Positions 32,088-40,112 of a stretch of DNA of 44,221 bases are shown piece after piece. Within the stretch, counting starts at the first letter, position 1, and every line of letters begins with the position of its first letter. The notes under the pieces were generated by a model. It was not told where the DNA came from and ran no database searches. It saw nothing but the letters and a program-made list of their open reading frames with translations. The position numbers were made by a program, and so were the translations under genes. This DNA is from JBBECF01 sp040881945 (lineage in GTDB: Bacteria > Pseudomonadota > Alphaproteobacteria > Dongiales > Dongiaceae), in NCBI GenBank assembly GCA_040881945.1, contig JBBECF010000028.1, forward strand, positions 1-44,221, given 5' to 3'.

Positions 32088-33074
32088 TTGCGCAACCTGC
32101 TGGCCGCCTTGACGCTCCTCGTCGTCAGCGTCGTCGTCTTCTTCGGCCTGGCCGAGCTGTTCGTGCGGCTCGCCTTCGACGACGGCTCGAACTTCGATAT
32201 CGAGATGTGGAAATACGCGCGCGAACTCAAGCAGGTGAGCCCGATTCCCGGGGTCGGCCACGAGCACGTGCCGAACGCCGCCGGCACCTATATGGGCGTG
32301 CCCGTCGTCATCAACTCGCTGGGGCTGCGCGACCGCGAGTACGAGTTCGCCAAGCCGGCCGGAACGGTGCGCATCCTGATGCTCGGCGATTCGCTCACCT
32401 TCGGCTGGGGCGCCCCGGTCGACGGGACGACGGCCAAGCGGCTGGAGGGCCGCCTCGACGCCGCCGACCCCGGGCGGCGGTACGAGGTCATCAATGCCGG
32501 CATCGGCAATACGAACACCGCCATGCAGGTCGCTCATTTCCTCAGTAAATGGTATCAGCTAGAGCCAGATATCGTTGTTTTGAATTATTTTATCAACGAC
32601 GCCGAGGAGACGCCGTCGCGCCAGCAGAACTTCGTCCTGGAACGTTCCTACGCCGCCGTGTTCCTGGCCGGGCGGCTCGACGTGCTGTGGCGCAGCTACT
32701 TGGGCGGCAGCGACTGGAAGGCGTATTACGACGGCCTCTACCGCGACGACGCGCCCGGCTGGCGCCAGGTCCGCGAGAGCCTTGCGGCCCTGGCGGATTA
32801 CTGCCGGCGCAACGGCATCGGGTTGCTGGTGGCGAACTACCCGGAGCTGCACGAGCTTGCCGACTACCCCTTCGCCCGGGCGACCGGTCAGGTCGAGGCG
32901 GCAGCGGCCGCGGACGGCGTGCCCTTCCTCGACCTCCTGCCGGCGGTCCGCGGCGAGGACCCGGAGAGCCTGTGGGTCACGCCCACCGACGCCCACCCCA
33001 ACGCCAAGGCGGCCGACCGCTTCGCCGCCGCGATCGCGGAACAACTGCGAATCGACTTTCCCGATCTTTTCTGA
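32088..33074 (+). CDS. Membrane-anchored SGNH hydrolase/acyltransferase
   Basis: A 328-residue protein: N-terminal membrane helix LLAALTLLVVSVVVFFGLAE, then an SGNH domain with the canonical LMLGDSLTFGWG, NAGIGNTNTAMQ, YFINDAEETP and PTDAHPNAKA (Asp-His dyad). It is a paralogue of 29619, sharing FDIEMWKYARELKQVSP and the GHEHVPNA stretch. The start is TTG at 32088, supported by GGAG (32077-32080) 7 nt upstream; that site sits just after the MBOAT stop, so translation is probably coupled. Likely the periplasmic acyl-transfer partner of the MBOAT protein. Confidence 0.82.
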   Translation: MRNLLAALTLLVVSVVVFFGLAELFVRLAFDDGSNFDIEMWKYARELKQVSPIPGVGHEHVPNAAGTYMGVPVVINSLGLRDREYEFAKPAGTVRILMLGDSLTFGWGAPVDGTTAKRLEGRLDAADPGRRYEVINAGIGNTNTAMQVAHFLSKWYQLEPDIVVLNYFINDAEETPSRQQNFVLERSYAAVFLAGRLDVLWRSYLGGSDWKAYYDGLYRDDAPGWRQVRESLAALADYCRRNGIGLLVANYPELHELADYPFARATGQVEAAAAADGVPFLDLLPAVRGEDPESLWVTPTDAHPNAKAADRFAAAIAEQLRIDFPDLF

Positions 33075-33176
33075 ACGTCCGGGGGCGAACCGCCGGCCGT
33101 CAAATTTGACTTTTGACTGGCAAGGCGGCGCCGTTCCGCTTATGTATCTGCGCCTCCAGGGAATCGCACAGGTACC

Positions 33177-33845
33177 ATGAACCCATCGGCGACCGGCCAC
33201 AGCCGACAGAATCCGAGCCCGCGCTATGTCGAGCTGCTCGATCTTTACCGGCGCATGCATGTCGAGGGCGAGCCGGCCCGCGACATATCGGCCGACGAGA
33301 CCTTTCCCGGCCGCAGCCTCTACGTTCACGCCGCCTCGATCAAGGAGATGATCGACCGGACCGGGGCGCGCACGCTGCTCGATTACGGCGCCGGCAAGGG
33401 CCAGCAATACGCCCGCCGCGACTTCGATCTGGCCGACGGGCGGCGCGTGGAAAGCCTACAGGGCTTTTGGGGCGTGGACAGCGTCACGCTCTACGACCCC
33501 GCTTACACGCCGCACAGTGGCCTGCCCGAGGGGCCGTTCGACGGGGTCATTTGCACCGATGTCCTCGAACACTGCCCCGAGGCCGACGTTCCGTGGATCA
33601 TCGAGGAGCTGTTCGGTTACGCCCGCAAGTTCGTCTACGGCAACATCGCCTGCCACCTCGCCAAATCGGTGCTGCCGAACGGCGAGAACGCGCATTGCAC
33701 GGCGCGGCCGGAGTCGTGGTGGCGGCCGCTGCTGACGGCGATCGCCGGCCGCCACCCGCAGGTACGGTACCGCTTCGTCCTCGAAACCCGCTACCGCAAC
33801 CTGCTCGGCATCAAGAAGCGCAAGAAGGTGCCGGTCGTTGGCTAA
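33177..33845 (+). CDS. Class I SAM-dependent methyltransferase-like protein
   Basis: A 222-residue protein with SAM motif I RTLLDYGAGKGQQYARRDFD at about residues 63-82, an acidic motif II region near SVTLYDPAYTPHSG, and DGVICTDVLEHCPEADVPW as the typical post-motif. The C-terminus is basic (RYRNLLGIKKRKKVP). The family often sits in envelope-glycan loci. Its stop overlaps the TTG start of the ABC exporter (TTGGCTAA), so the two are translationally coupled. The substrate is unknown. Confidence 0.78.
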   Translation: MNPSATGHSRQNPSPRYVELLDLYRRMHVEGEPARDISADETFPGRSLYVHAASIKEMIDRTGARTLLDYGAGKGQQYARRDFDLADGRRVESLQGFWGVDSVTLYDPAYTPHSGLPEGPFDGVICTDVLEHCPEADVPWIIEELFGYARKFVYGNIACHLAKSVLPNGENAHCTARPESWWRPLLTAIAGRHPQVRYRFVLETRYRNLLGIKKRKKVPVVG

Positions 33846-35574
33846 ACGGCGCCGGTTCGGCGTGCTGCGCATCTTCGCGGCGACGTCGCTCAGGCGCCAG
33901 CTCACGGTGTTCGGGTGCCTGCTGGCCGCAAGCCTGGCCGAGGGATTCGGCCTGGCCAGCCTGCTGCCGTTGCTCGCCGTCGCCGCCGGGCAGGCCGGAA
34001 ACGATTCGGTCGTCGGCAAGATCGTGCTGAACGTGCTCGACGCGGTCGGGCTGCCGCCCGACATCGGCGTGTTGCTGGTCGTCGTGGTCGGCGGGCTGGT
34101 GCTCAAGGCGGGGCTGACGCTGTTCGCCATGCGCCATGTCGGCTATGCTGTGGCCGAGGTCGCCACCGGCCTGCGGCTGTCGCTGATCCGCACCCTGCTC
34201 GAGGTGCGCTGGGGCTACTTCGCGCGCCAGCCGGTCGGCCGCTTCGCCAACGCCATCAGCAGCGAGGCGAGCCGCGCCGGCGACGCCTATCTGGCGGTCG
34301 CCAACCTGATCACGGTGGCGTTCCAGGCGGCGATCTACCTGACCGTGGCGTTCCTCGTGTCCTGGCAGCTCAGCCTGACCGCGCTGGCGGTCGGCAGCGT
34401 CATCGTGGCGTCGCTCACCAAGCTGGTGCGCATGACGCGCCGCGCCGGCCGCCAGCAGACGCAACGGACGAAGCTGCTCGTCGCCCGGCTGAGCGACGCC
34501 CTGGTCGGCATCAAGCCGTTGAAGGCGATGGCTCGGCACGTGCGCCTCGGCAGGCTGTTCGCCGCCGATGCCCAGGACCTCAACGACTCCCTGCGCCGTC
34601 AGGTGATCAGCCGTCAGGCGACGCGCAGCCTGCAGGAGCCGATGCTCGCCGTCTTCCTCGCCATCGGATTTTACGCCGCCATGCGCTATTGGGCGGTGCC
34701 GGTGGTCGAGTTCATCGTCATGGGTCTCTTGATGGCGCGGACGGTGGCTCTCATCGGCAGGATCCAGCTTGCCTACCAAACGGTGCACCAGTCCGAAAGC
34801 GCCTACTGGGCGATCCGCGATACGATCGCCGAGGCCAGGGCCGAGCGCGAGGTCGTGACCGGCACCCGCGCGCCGACCCTGACGACCGCCTGCGTCTTTG
34901 ACCGCGTCTGGTTTGCCTTCGGCAGCAAGACGGTGCTCGAGGACATCTCGTTGACCGTCGCGGCCGGCAAGGTGACGACGATCACCGGCGCCTCGGGAGT
35001 CGGCAAGACGACCATCGCCGACCTGTTGCTCGGCCTCTACCGACCCGACCGGGGCGAAATCCACATCGACGGCGCACCCTTGGCCGAGGTCGACCTGCTG
35101 CGCTGGCGTGGCATGGTCGGCTACGTGCCGCAGGAGGTGATTCTGTTCCACGACACCATCCTCGCCAACGTCACGCTCGGCGAGGACGATCTTGGCGTCG
35201 AAGACGCCCGCGTGGCGCTCGAGGCCGCCGGCGCCTGGGACTTCGTCGCCCAGCTTCCCGACGGCATGGACAGCATCGTCGGCGAGCGTGGCACGCTGCT
35301 GTCGGGCGGCCAGCGCCAGCGCATCGCCGTCGCCCGCGCGCTGGTCCACCGGCCGAGCCTGCTTATCCTCGACGAGGCGACGAGCGCGCTCGACCCCGAG
35401 ACCGAGGCGGCGATCTGCCGCAACGTCATCGCGCTGTCGGCGCGCAGCGGCCTCACCATCCTCGCCATCTCGCACCAGCGCGCCTGGATCGAGGCGGCCG
35501 ACCGGGTGTATCGCCTGCATCGCCACCATGTCGAGGAGCTGTCCGGGCCGATGCCGGCGACCCTGGCATCGTAG
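33838..35574 (+). CDS. ABC transporter, fused permease and ATPase (lipid/glycan exporter type)
   Basis: A 578-residue half-transporter with an exporter-type membrane domain (about residues 15-310, six helices) and a C-terminal ATPase. Walker A is ITGASGVGKTTIADLLLGL, the Q-loop region YVPQEVILFHDTI, the signature LLSGGQRQRIAVARAL and Walker B LLILDEATSALD, followed by the H-loop in LAISHQRAW. It works as a dimer. It starts at TTG 33838 inside the preceding methyltransferase stop. Sitting between a glycan-modification block and the ceramide locus, it may flip a lipid-linked glycan or a sphingolipid; MsbA/PglK-like roles are both possible. Confidence 0.9.
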   Translation: MAKRRRFGVLRIFAATSLRRQLTVFGCLLAASLAEGFGLASLLPLLAVAAGQAGNDSVVGKIVLNVLDAVGLPPDIGVLLVVVVGGLVLKAGLTLFAMRHVGYAVAEVATGLRLSLIRTLLEVRWGYFARQPVGRFANAISSEASRAGDAYLAVANLITVAFQAAIYLTVAFLVSWQLSLTALAVGSVIVASLTKLVRMTRRAGRQQTQRTKLLVARLSDALVGIKPLKAMARHVRLGRLFAADAQDLNDSLRRQVISRQATRSLQEPMLAVFLAIGFYAAMRYWAVPVVEFIVMGLLMARTVALIGRIQLAYQTVHQSESAYWAIRDTIAEARAEREVVTGTRAPTLTTACVFDRVWFAFGSKTVLEDISLTVAAGKVTTITGASGVGKTTIADLLLGLYRPDRGEIHIDGAPLAEVDLLRWRGMVGYVPQEVILFHDTILANVTLGEDDLGVEDARVALEAAGAWDFVAQLPDGMDSIVGERGTLLSGGQRQRIAVARALVHRPSLLILDEATSALDPETEAAICRNVIALSARSGLTILAISHQRAWIEAADRVYRLHRHHVEELSGPMPATLAS

Positions 35575-35632
35575 GGCGGGCGCCTAAGGCCAAGCGCCTT
35601 GTTCGCCCGGACGGCATTTGCTAAGAGCCACT

Positions 35633-37423
35633 ATGCATCCGACCCCGACGACCAGCGACGACCTGCCCTTCCGGCGCGCCGACTTTGCGTCGTTGCCGGC
35701 GGCGCTCGATTACGCCGCGCGCGGCCGCGCCGGCCTCAACTTCTATTCGGTGCGCGGCGAGCTGACCGCCGCCCTGCCCTATGCGGAGTTGCGCGAGCGC
35801 GCCGTCGCGGTCGCCCGCGGCCTGGTGCGGGCTGGGCTGCCGCGCGGGGCGCGGCTCCTGCTCATCGCCGAGACCGACCCGGATTTCGCGATCCTCTTCG
35901 CCGCCTGCCACTACGCCGGCATCCTGGCGGTGCCGGTGGCGCTGCCGACCACGCTCGGCGGGCGCGACGCCTACGTCGCCGGGCTACGCCGCCAGCTTAC
36001 CGGCTGCGGCGCGGCCGCCGCCGCGGCGCCCGCCGAGTTGTTGTCGTTCCTGCGCGAAGCGGCGGCGGGCCTCGAGATCGGACTCGTCGGCGCGCCGGCG
36101 GATTTTTACGCGTTGCCCGGGTCCGGGGCCGATCCGCGCCCATTCGGCGGCGACGACCCCGGCTATCTGCAATTCTCGTCGGGCAGCACGCGGTTCCCGC
36201 TCGGCGTCGACATCCCGCAGCGCGCGCTCGCCAGCAATTGCCGCGTCATCATCCAATCAGGCCTCGACGCCGTGGTCGGCGACCGCTGCGTGTCGTGGCT
36301 GCCGTTCTATCATGACATGGGTCTGGTCGGCTTCATGCTGACGCCGATCTTCGCGCAGCTTTCCGTCGATTACCTGGCGACGCGCGACTTCGCCCGGCGG
36401 CCGCTGATGTGGCTGAACCTGATCACGCGCAACGGCGGCACGCTGTCCTACAGCCCGTCCTTCGGCTACGACCTGTGCGCGCGGCGCGCCGAGTCGGGCG
36501 GCGCCGGGACGGCGCTCGACCTGCGGCGCTGGCGGGCGGCGGGGATCGGCGGCGACATGATTCAGCCGGGCGTGCTGCGGCGCTTCGCCGAGCGGTTCGC
36601 GCCTTTTGGTTTCCGCGCCACGGCCTTCGTCCCCAGCTACGGCATGGCGGAGACGACGCTCGCCGTCAGCTTCGCGCCGCCGGGCGATGGCGCGCGCGTC
36701 GACGTCATCGACCGGCAGCGCCTGGCTACGGACGGCGTCGCGGCGCCGGCGTCCGCGGCCGACGGCGGCGCGGCGCGCGGCTTCGTGTTCTGCGGCCGGC
36801 CGTTGCCCGAGCACGTAGTCGAGGTCCGCGACGCCGACGGCCGCGTCCTGCCGGACCGCCGCCTCGGCCGCCTGTTCGTCAAGGGGCCCAGCGTCATGGC
36901 CGGCTATTTCGGCCAGCCGGAGGCGACGGCCCGGGTGCTCGGCGCCGACGGCTGGCTGGACACCGGCGACCTCGGCTACACCGTCGCGGGCGCCATCGTC
37001 GTCACCGGGCGAGCCAAGGACCTGATCATCGTCAACGGCCGCAACATCTGGCCGCAGGACCTCGAATGGGCGGTCGAGGAGCTGCCGGGCCTGCGCCGGG
37101 GCGACGCCGCCGCGTTCTCCGTGGAGGACCCCGAGGGGGCCGAACGCGTGGTCGTTCTGGTGCAGTGCCGGTTGAGCGACCGGCAGGCACGCGCCACGCT
37201 GGCGCGCGACGCGGCCGCCGTTCTGCGGCGCGCCGCCGCCGTCGAGTGCGACGTCGTGCCGGTGCCGCCGCACGGCCTGCCGCAGACCTCGTCGGGCAAG
37301 CTTAGCCGCTCGCGGGCCAAGGATAATTTCCTGCGCGGCGTCTACACGGCGGCGGGCGACCCCGAATCGGCGCCGAATCAGCGCGCCGCCGCCGCATTGT
37401 CGGCCGTCCCCCCTGGCGAATAG
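35633..37423 (+). CDS. Fatty-acyl-AMP ligase / acyl-ACP synthetase for ceramide synthesis
   Basis: A 596-residue ANL-superfamily adenylating enzyme. The ATP motif is YLQFSSGSTRFPLGVDIP, the FAAL-type motif WLPFYHDMGLVGFML, and the core SYGMAETTLAVSF. The C-terminal domain hinge is DTGDLGYTVAGAIVVTGRAK with the KDLIIVNGRNIWPQDLEW stretch, and the end carries QTSSGKLSRSRAK with the catalytic Lys. It would load a fatty acid as acyl-AMP onto the ACP encoded downstream. In Caulobacter an acyl-ACP synthetase is part of the sphingolipid cluster (from memory). It lies 3 bp upstream of the SDR gene. The ATG at 35633 is preferred over a TTG at 35618. Confidence 0.88.
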   Translation: MHPTPTTSDDLPFRRADFASLPAALDYAARGRAGLNFYSVRGELTAALPYAELRERAVAVARGLVRAGLPRGARLLLIAETDPDFAILFAACHYAGILAVPVALPTTLGGRDAYVAGLRRQLTGCGAAAAAAPAELLSFLREAAAGLEIGLVGAPADFYALPGSGADPRPFGGDDPGYLQFSSGSTRFPLGVDIPQRALASNCRVIIQSGLDAVVGDRCVSWLPFYHDMGLVGFMLTPIFAQLSVDYLATRDFARRPLMWLNLITRNGGTLSYSPSFGYDLCARRAESGGAGTALDLRRWRAAGIGGDMIQPGVLRRFAERFAPFGFRATAFVPSYGMAETTLAVSFAPPGDGARVDVIDRQRLATDGVAAPASAADGGAARGFVFCGRPLPEHVVEVRDADGRVLPDRRLGRLFVKGPSVMAGYFGQPEATARVLGADGWLDTGDLGYTVAGAIVVTGRAKDLIIVNGRNIWPQDLEWAVEELPGLRRGDAAAFSVEDPEGAERVVVLVQCRLSDRQARATLARDAAAVLRRAAAVECDVVPVPPHGLPQTSSGKLSRSRAKDNFLRGVYTAAGDPESAPNQRAAAALSAVPPGE

Positions 37424-37426
37424 GCG

Positions 37427-38374
37427 ATGACCGGCACGGTCGCCGTGACCGGTGCCACCGGCTTCATCGGCAGCCATCTGGTGCCCCGTCTGGCCGACGC
37501 CGGCTGGCGCGTGCGCATCCTGACCCGGCGCCTGCCGACCCATCCGCGGTTCGCGGACATACCCGTCGAGGCGGTGATCGGCGCGCTCGACGAACCAGAC
37601 AGTCTGGCGCGGCTGGTGCGCGGCGCGACCGCGGTCGTCCACTGCGCCGGCCTGGTCAAGGCGCGCAGCCGGGCCGAGTTCTTCCGGGTCAACGTCGACG
37701 GAGTCCGAGGCCTGGCGGCCGCCGCCGCGGCGCAGTCCCCGGCGCCGCGCTTCATCCTGCTGTCGTCGCTGGCGGCGCGCGAGCCGGCCCTGTCCGCCTA
37801 TGCCGCGAGCAAGCGCGCCGGCGAGGCGGCGCTCGCCGAGCACGGCGCCCGGCTGGCCTGGACCGTCCTCCGCCCGCCGGCAACCTACGGGCCGGGAGAC
37901 CGCGAGACTCTGCCGTTTTTTCGCTGTATCGCGCGCGGGATCGCGCCCCTGCTGGGGTCGAAATCGGCGCGGCTGTCGCTGCTTCACGTCGACGACCTGA
38001 CCGCCGCGGTCGCCGTCCTGCTCGCGGCCGAGGGCAGCGTCGGGGCGACCTACGAGCTCGACGACGGGCAGCCGGGCGGCTATTCCTGGCGCGCCATGGC
38101 CGACGCCGCCGCGCGCCACCTCGGGACGCGGCCACGGCCGCTGCCGGTGCCGCGCGCGGTGCTGTTCGGCGCCGCCCTGGTGTCCGGCCTGATCGGCCGT
38201 CTCTCGCCGCGCGGCCATATGCTCACGGTCGGCAAGGTACGCGAGATCCGTCACCCCGACTGGGTGTGCCACGACCGGACGCTGGTCGAGCGCACCGCCT
38301 GGCGGCCGCGTTTCGACCTGCACGACGGCTTCGCCGCGACCGTCGGCTGGTACCGGCGCGCCGGCTGGTTGTAA
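37427..38374 (+). CDS. cerR: NAD-dependent epimerase/dehydratase-type SDR, likely ceramide reductase
   Basis: A 315-residue extended SDR. The nucleotide-binding motif is VAVTGATGFIGSHLVPRLAD (residues 5-24), the catalytic Ser region is FILLSSLAAREP, and the YxxxK is in AYAASKRAGEAAL. It then reads WTVLRPPATYGPGDRETLPF and LLHVDDLTAAVAVLL. Between an acyl-ACP synthetase and acp-spt it matches the position of the SDR shown in Caulobacter to reduce 3-oxo-sphingolipid intermediates (CerR). The assignment therefore rests on gene order as much as on sequence. The stop overlaps the first of two adjacent palindromes. Confidence 0.8.
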   Translation: MTGTVAVTGATGFIGSHLVPRLADAGWRVRILTRRLPTHPRFADIPVEAVIGALDEPDSLARLVRGATAVVHCAGLVKARSRAEFFRVNVDGVRGLAAAAAAQSPAPRFILLSSLAAREPALSAYAASKRAGEAALAEHGARLAWTVLRPPATYGPGDRETLPFFRCIARGIAPLLGSKSARLSLLHVDDLTAAVAVLLAAEGSVGATYELDDGQPGGYSWRAMADAAARHLGTRPRPLPVPRAVLFGAALVSGLIGRLSPRGHMLTVGKVREIRHPDWVCHDRTLVERTAWRPRFDLHDGFAATVGWYRRAGWL

Positions 38375-38394
38375 ACAACCGTAACAATTTGTTA
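38367..38394. promoter_or_regulatory. Two adjacent palindromes between cerR and acp
   Basis: GGTTGT-AA-ACAACC (38367-38380) and TAACAA-T-TTGTTA (38382-38394) lie back to back in an AT-rich pocket just after the cerR stop and 117 bp before acp. They may be a weak terminator plus an operator for acp-spt. The symmetry is directly visible; the role is inferred. Confidence 0.4.
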
Positions 38395-38510
38395 TTTCCC
38401 TAAAGCCTTGGACTCAATGAGACATGGGCGCTCGGCATGGCGGCCGAACCGCGCATGCGGAGGGGGCGGCGAGCCTGGGCGCCACGGCGTCGTTTCGGCG
38501 GGGGCGGTTC

Positions 38511-38762
38511 ATGGAAATCTCGCAGGCGGATATCGTCCGGGAGATCGCGACGTTGCTCGAGCCATTCAGGAAAGATGCGACACCGATCACCGGCGAAACC
38601 GACATCTCGCGCGACCTCAACCTGGATTCGCTCAGCATGATGGACTTCATTATGGAGCTGGAGGAAAAGTTCGATGTTTCCATTCCGCTCAACCTCGTAC
38701 CGGAGATCCAGACCGTCACCGACTTGGCGGGCACGATCCACCGAATCAAGAAGGACGCGTAG
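38511..38762 (+). CDS. Acyl carrier protein dedicated to sphingolipid synthesis
   Basis: An 83-residue ACP. The phosphopantetheine attachment Ser is S40 in DLNLDSLSMMDFIMELEEKF (DSL motif), and helix IV text TVTDLAGTIHRIKK ends the protein. It would present the acyl group from the upstream ligase to serine palmitoyltransferase. The ATG at 38511 is chosen because it opens helix I (ISQADIVREIATLLEPF); upstream in-frame sequence adds 29 residues with no ACP character. It is 2 bp upstream of spt, strongly implying a functional pair, as in the Caulobacter ceramide locus. Confidence 0.92.
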   Translation: MEISQADIVREIATLLEPFRKDATPITGETDISRDLNLDSLSMMDFIMELEEKFDVSIPLNLVPEIQTVTDLAGTIHRIKKDA

Positions 38763-38764
38763 GG

Positions 38765-39982
38765 ATGGGATTGTTCGATAGATTCGGGCCGCTGACCCGC
38801 ACGCATGCCGCGGTCAAGGCCTGCGGCGCCGACCCGTTCGGCGTCAAGCTGGACCAGGTCGTGTCGCCGACCGAGGCGATCATCGACGGCCGGCACACGA
38901 TCCTGGCCGGCACGAACAATTATCTCGGCCTGACGTTCGATCGCGATTGTATCGACGCGGCCGTGCGCGCGACGAAGCGCCACGGGACCGGCACGACCGG
39001 CTCGCGCATCGCCAACGGCAGCTACGCCGGCCACGAGGAACTCGAGCGCGCGCTCGCCGATTTTTTCGGGCGCACGCACGCGATGGTGTTCACCACCGGC
39101 TACCAGGCGAATCTCGGCATCATTTCGACGATCGTCGGCCCGCAGGACTATCTGATCATCGACGCCGACTCGCATGCCAGCATTTACGACGCCACCCGCC
39201 TGGGGACGGCCACCGTCATCCGATTCAAGCACAACGACCCGGCGGACCTGGACAGGCGCCTGCGCCGCCTTTCGGGCGAGCCCGGCAACAAGGTGATCGT
39301 GGTCGAGGGCATCTACAGCATGCTCGGCGACCGCGCGCCGTTGGCGGAATTCGCGGCGGTCAAGCGCCGGCACGGCGCCTATCTGGTGGTCGACGAGGCG
39401 CATTCCATGGGCGTCCTCGGCGCCACCGGCCGCGGCGTCGCCGAGGCGGCCGGCGTCGAGGACGACGTCGATTTCATCGTCGGCACCTTCAGCAAGAGCC
39501 TGGGCGCGATCGGCGGGTTCTGCGTCTCCGACCACCCGGGCTTCGAGATCCTGCGCGTGGCGTGCCGGCCCTATATGTTCAGCGCCTCGCTGCCGCCGTC
39601 CATCGTCGCCTCGGTGATGGCGGCGTTGCAGGCGGTGCGGACTCGTCCCGAGCTGCGCACCCGGCTGTGGGCCAATGTCGACACGCTCTACGACGGCCTC
39701 AAGCGCCAGGGCTTCCGCCTCGGCGCCCAGAAGGGTCCGGTGGTCGCGGTGTATTTGCCGAGCGCGGAGCTGGGCGCCGTGGTCTGGCACGCCCTGCTCC
39801 AGGCCGGCATCTACGTCAACCTGGCGCTGCCGCCGGCGACGCCGAGCGGCACGGCGCTGCTGCGCTGTAGCGTATGCGCGGCGCACAGCCGCGAGCAGCT
39901 CGAGCGGATCGTCGCGGTGCTGACCGAGATCGGCTACGACACGGGCGTGCTGCAACCGGAGACCGAGGCCGCGGTGGCCTAG
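38765..39982 (+). CDS. spt: Serine palmitoyltransferase (alpha-oxoamine synthase family)
   Basis: A 405-residue PLP enzyme that condenses L-serine with a fatty-acyl thioester to 3-ketosphinganine, the committed step of sphingolipid synthesis. Family landmarks are NNYLGLTFDR, GTGTTGSRIANGSYAGHEEL, YLVVDEAHSMGVLG (DEAH 210-213) and the PLP Lys K244 in VGTFSKSLGAIGGF. The related KBL and AONS enzymes share the fold, but the adjacent ACP and CerR-like SDR favour SPT. No long N-terminal membrane helix is present, as in bacterial soluble SPTs. It converges with the head-group genes across a palindromic element. Confidence 0.88.
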   Translation: MGLFDRFGPLTRTHAAVKACGADPFGVKLDQVVSPTEAIIDGRHTILAGTNNYLGLTFDRDCIDAAVRATKRHGTGTTGSRIANGSYAGHEELERALADFFGRTHAMVFTTGYQANLGIISTIVGPQDYLIIDADSHASIYDATRLGTATVIRFKHNDPADLDRRLRRLSGEPGNKVIVVEGIYSMLGDRAPLAEFAAVKRRHGAYLVVDEAHSMGVLGATGRGVAEAAGVEDDVDFIVGTFSKSLGAIGGFCVSDHPGFEILRVACRPYMFSASLPPSIVASVMAALQAVRTRPELRTRLWANVDTLYDGLKRQGFRLGAQKGPVVAVYLPSAELGAVVWHALLQAGIYVNLALPPATPSGTALLRCSVCAAHSREQLERIVAVLTEIGYDTGVLQPETEAAVA

Positions 39983-40097
39983 TGTCCTGCCCCAGAAATT
40001 CGTTTTCGAATTTCTGGGAAAAGCAGGCCACTAGATTCAAATTCTTAGTGACCCGTTCACCCCAAAATTCGTGAAACGAATTTCGGTGACGGGACAC
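39982..40097. repeat. Nested palindromic element (MITE-like) between convergent genes
   Basis: Outer ends GTGTCC (39982-39987) and GGACAC (40092-40097) enclose two hairpins. The first is CCCAGAAATTCG-TTTT-CGAATTTCTGGG (39991-40018, perfect 12-bp stem). The second is AAATTCGT-GAA-ACGAATTT (40065-40083), flanked by near-complementary CCCGTTCACC and GGTGACGGG. The element starts on the last base of the spt stop and fills the gap to the next gene on the other strand. It may serve as a two-way terminator; the structure looks like a short non-autonomous element. Confidence 0.75.
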
Positions 40098-40112
40098 AAG
40101 GTCCGGCGGGCC

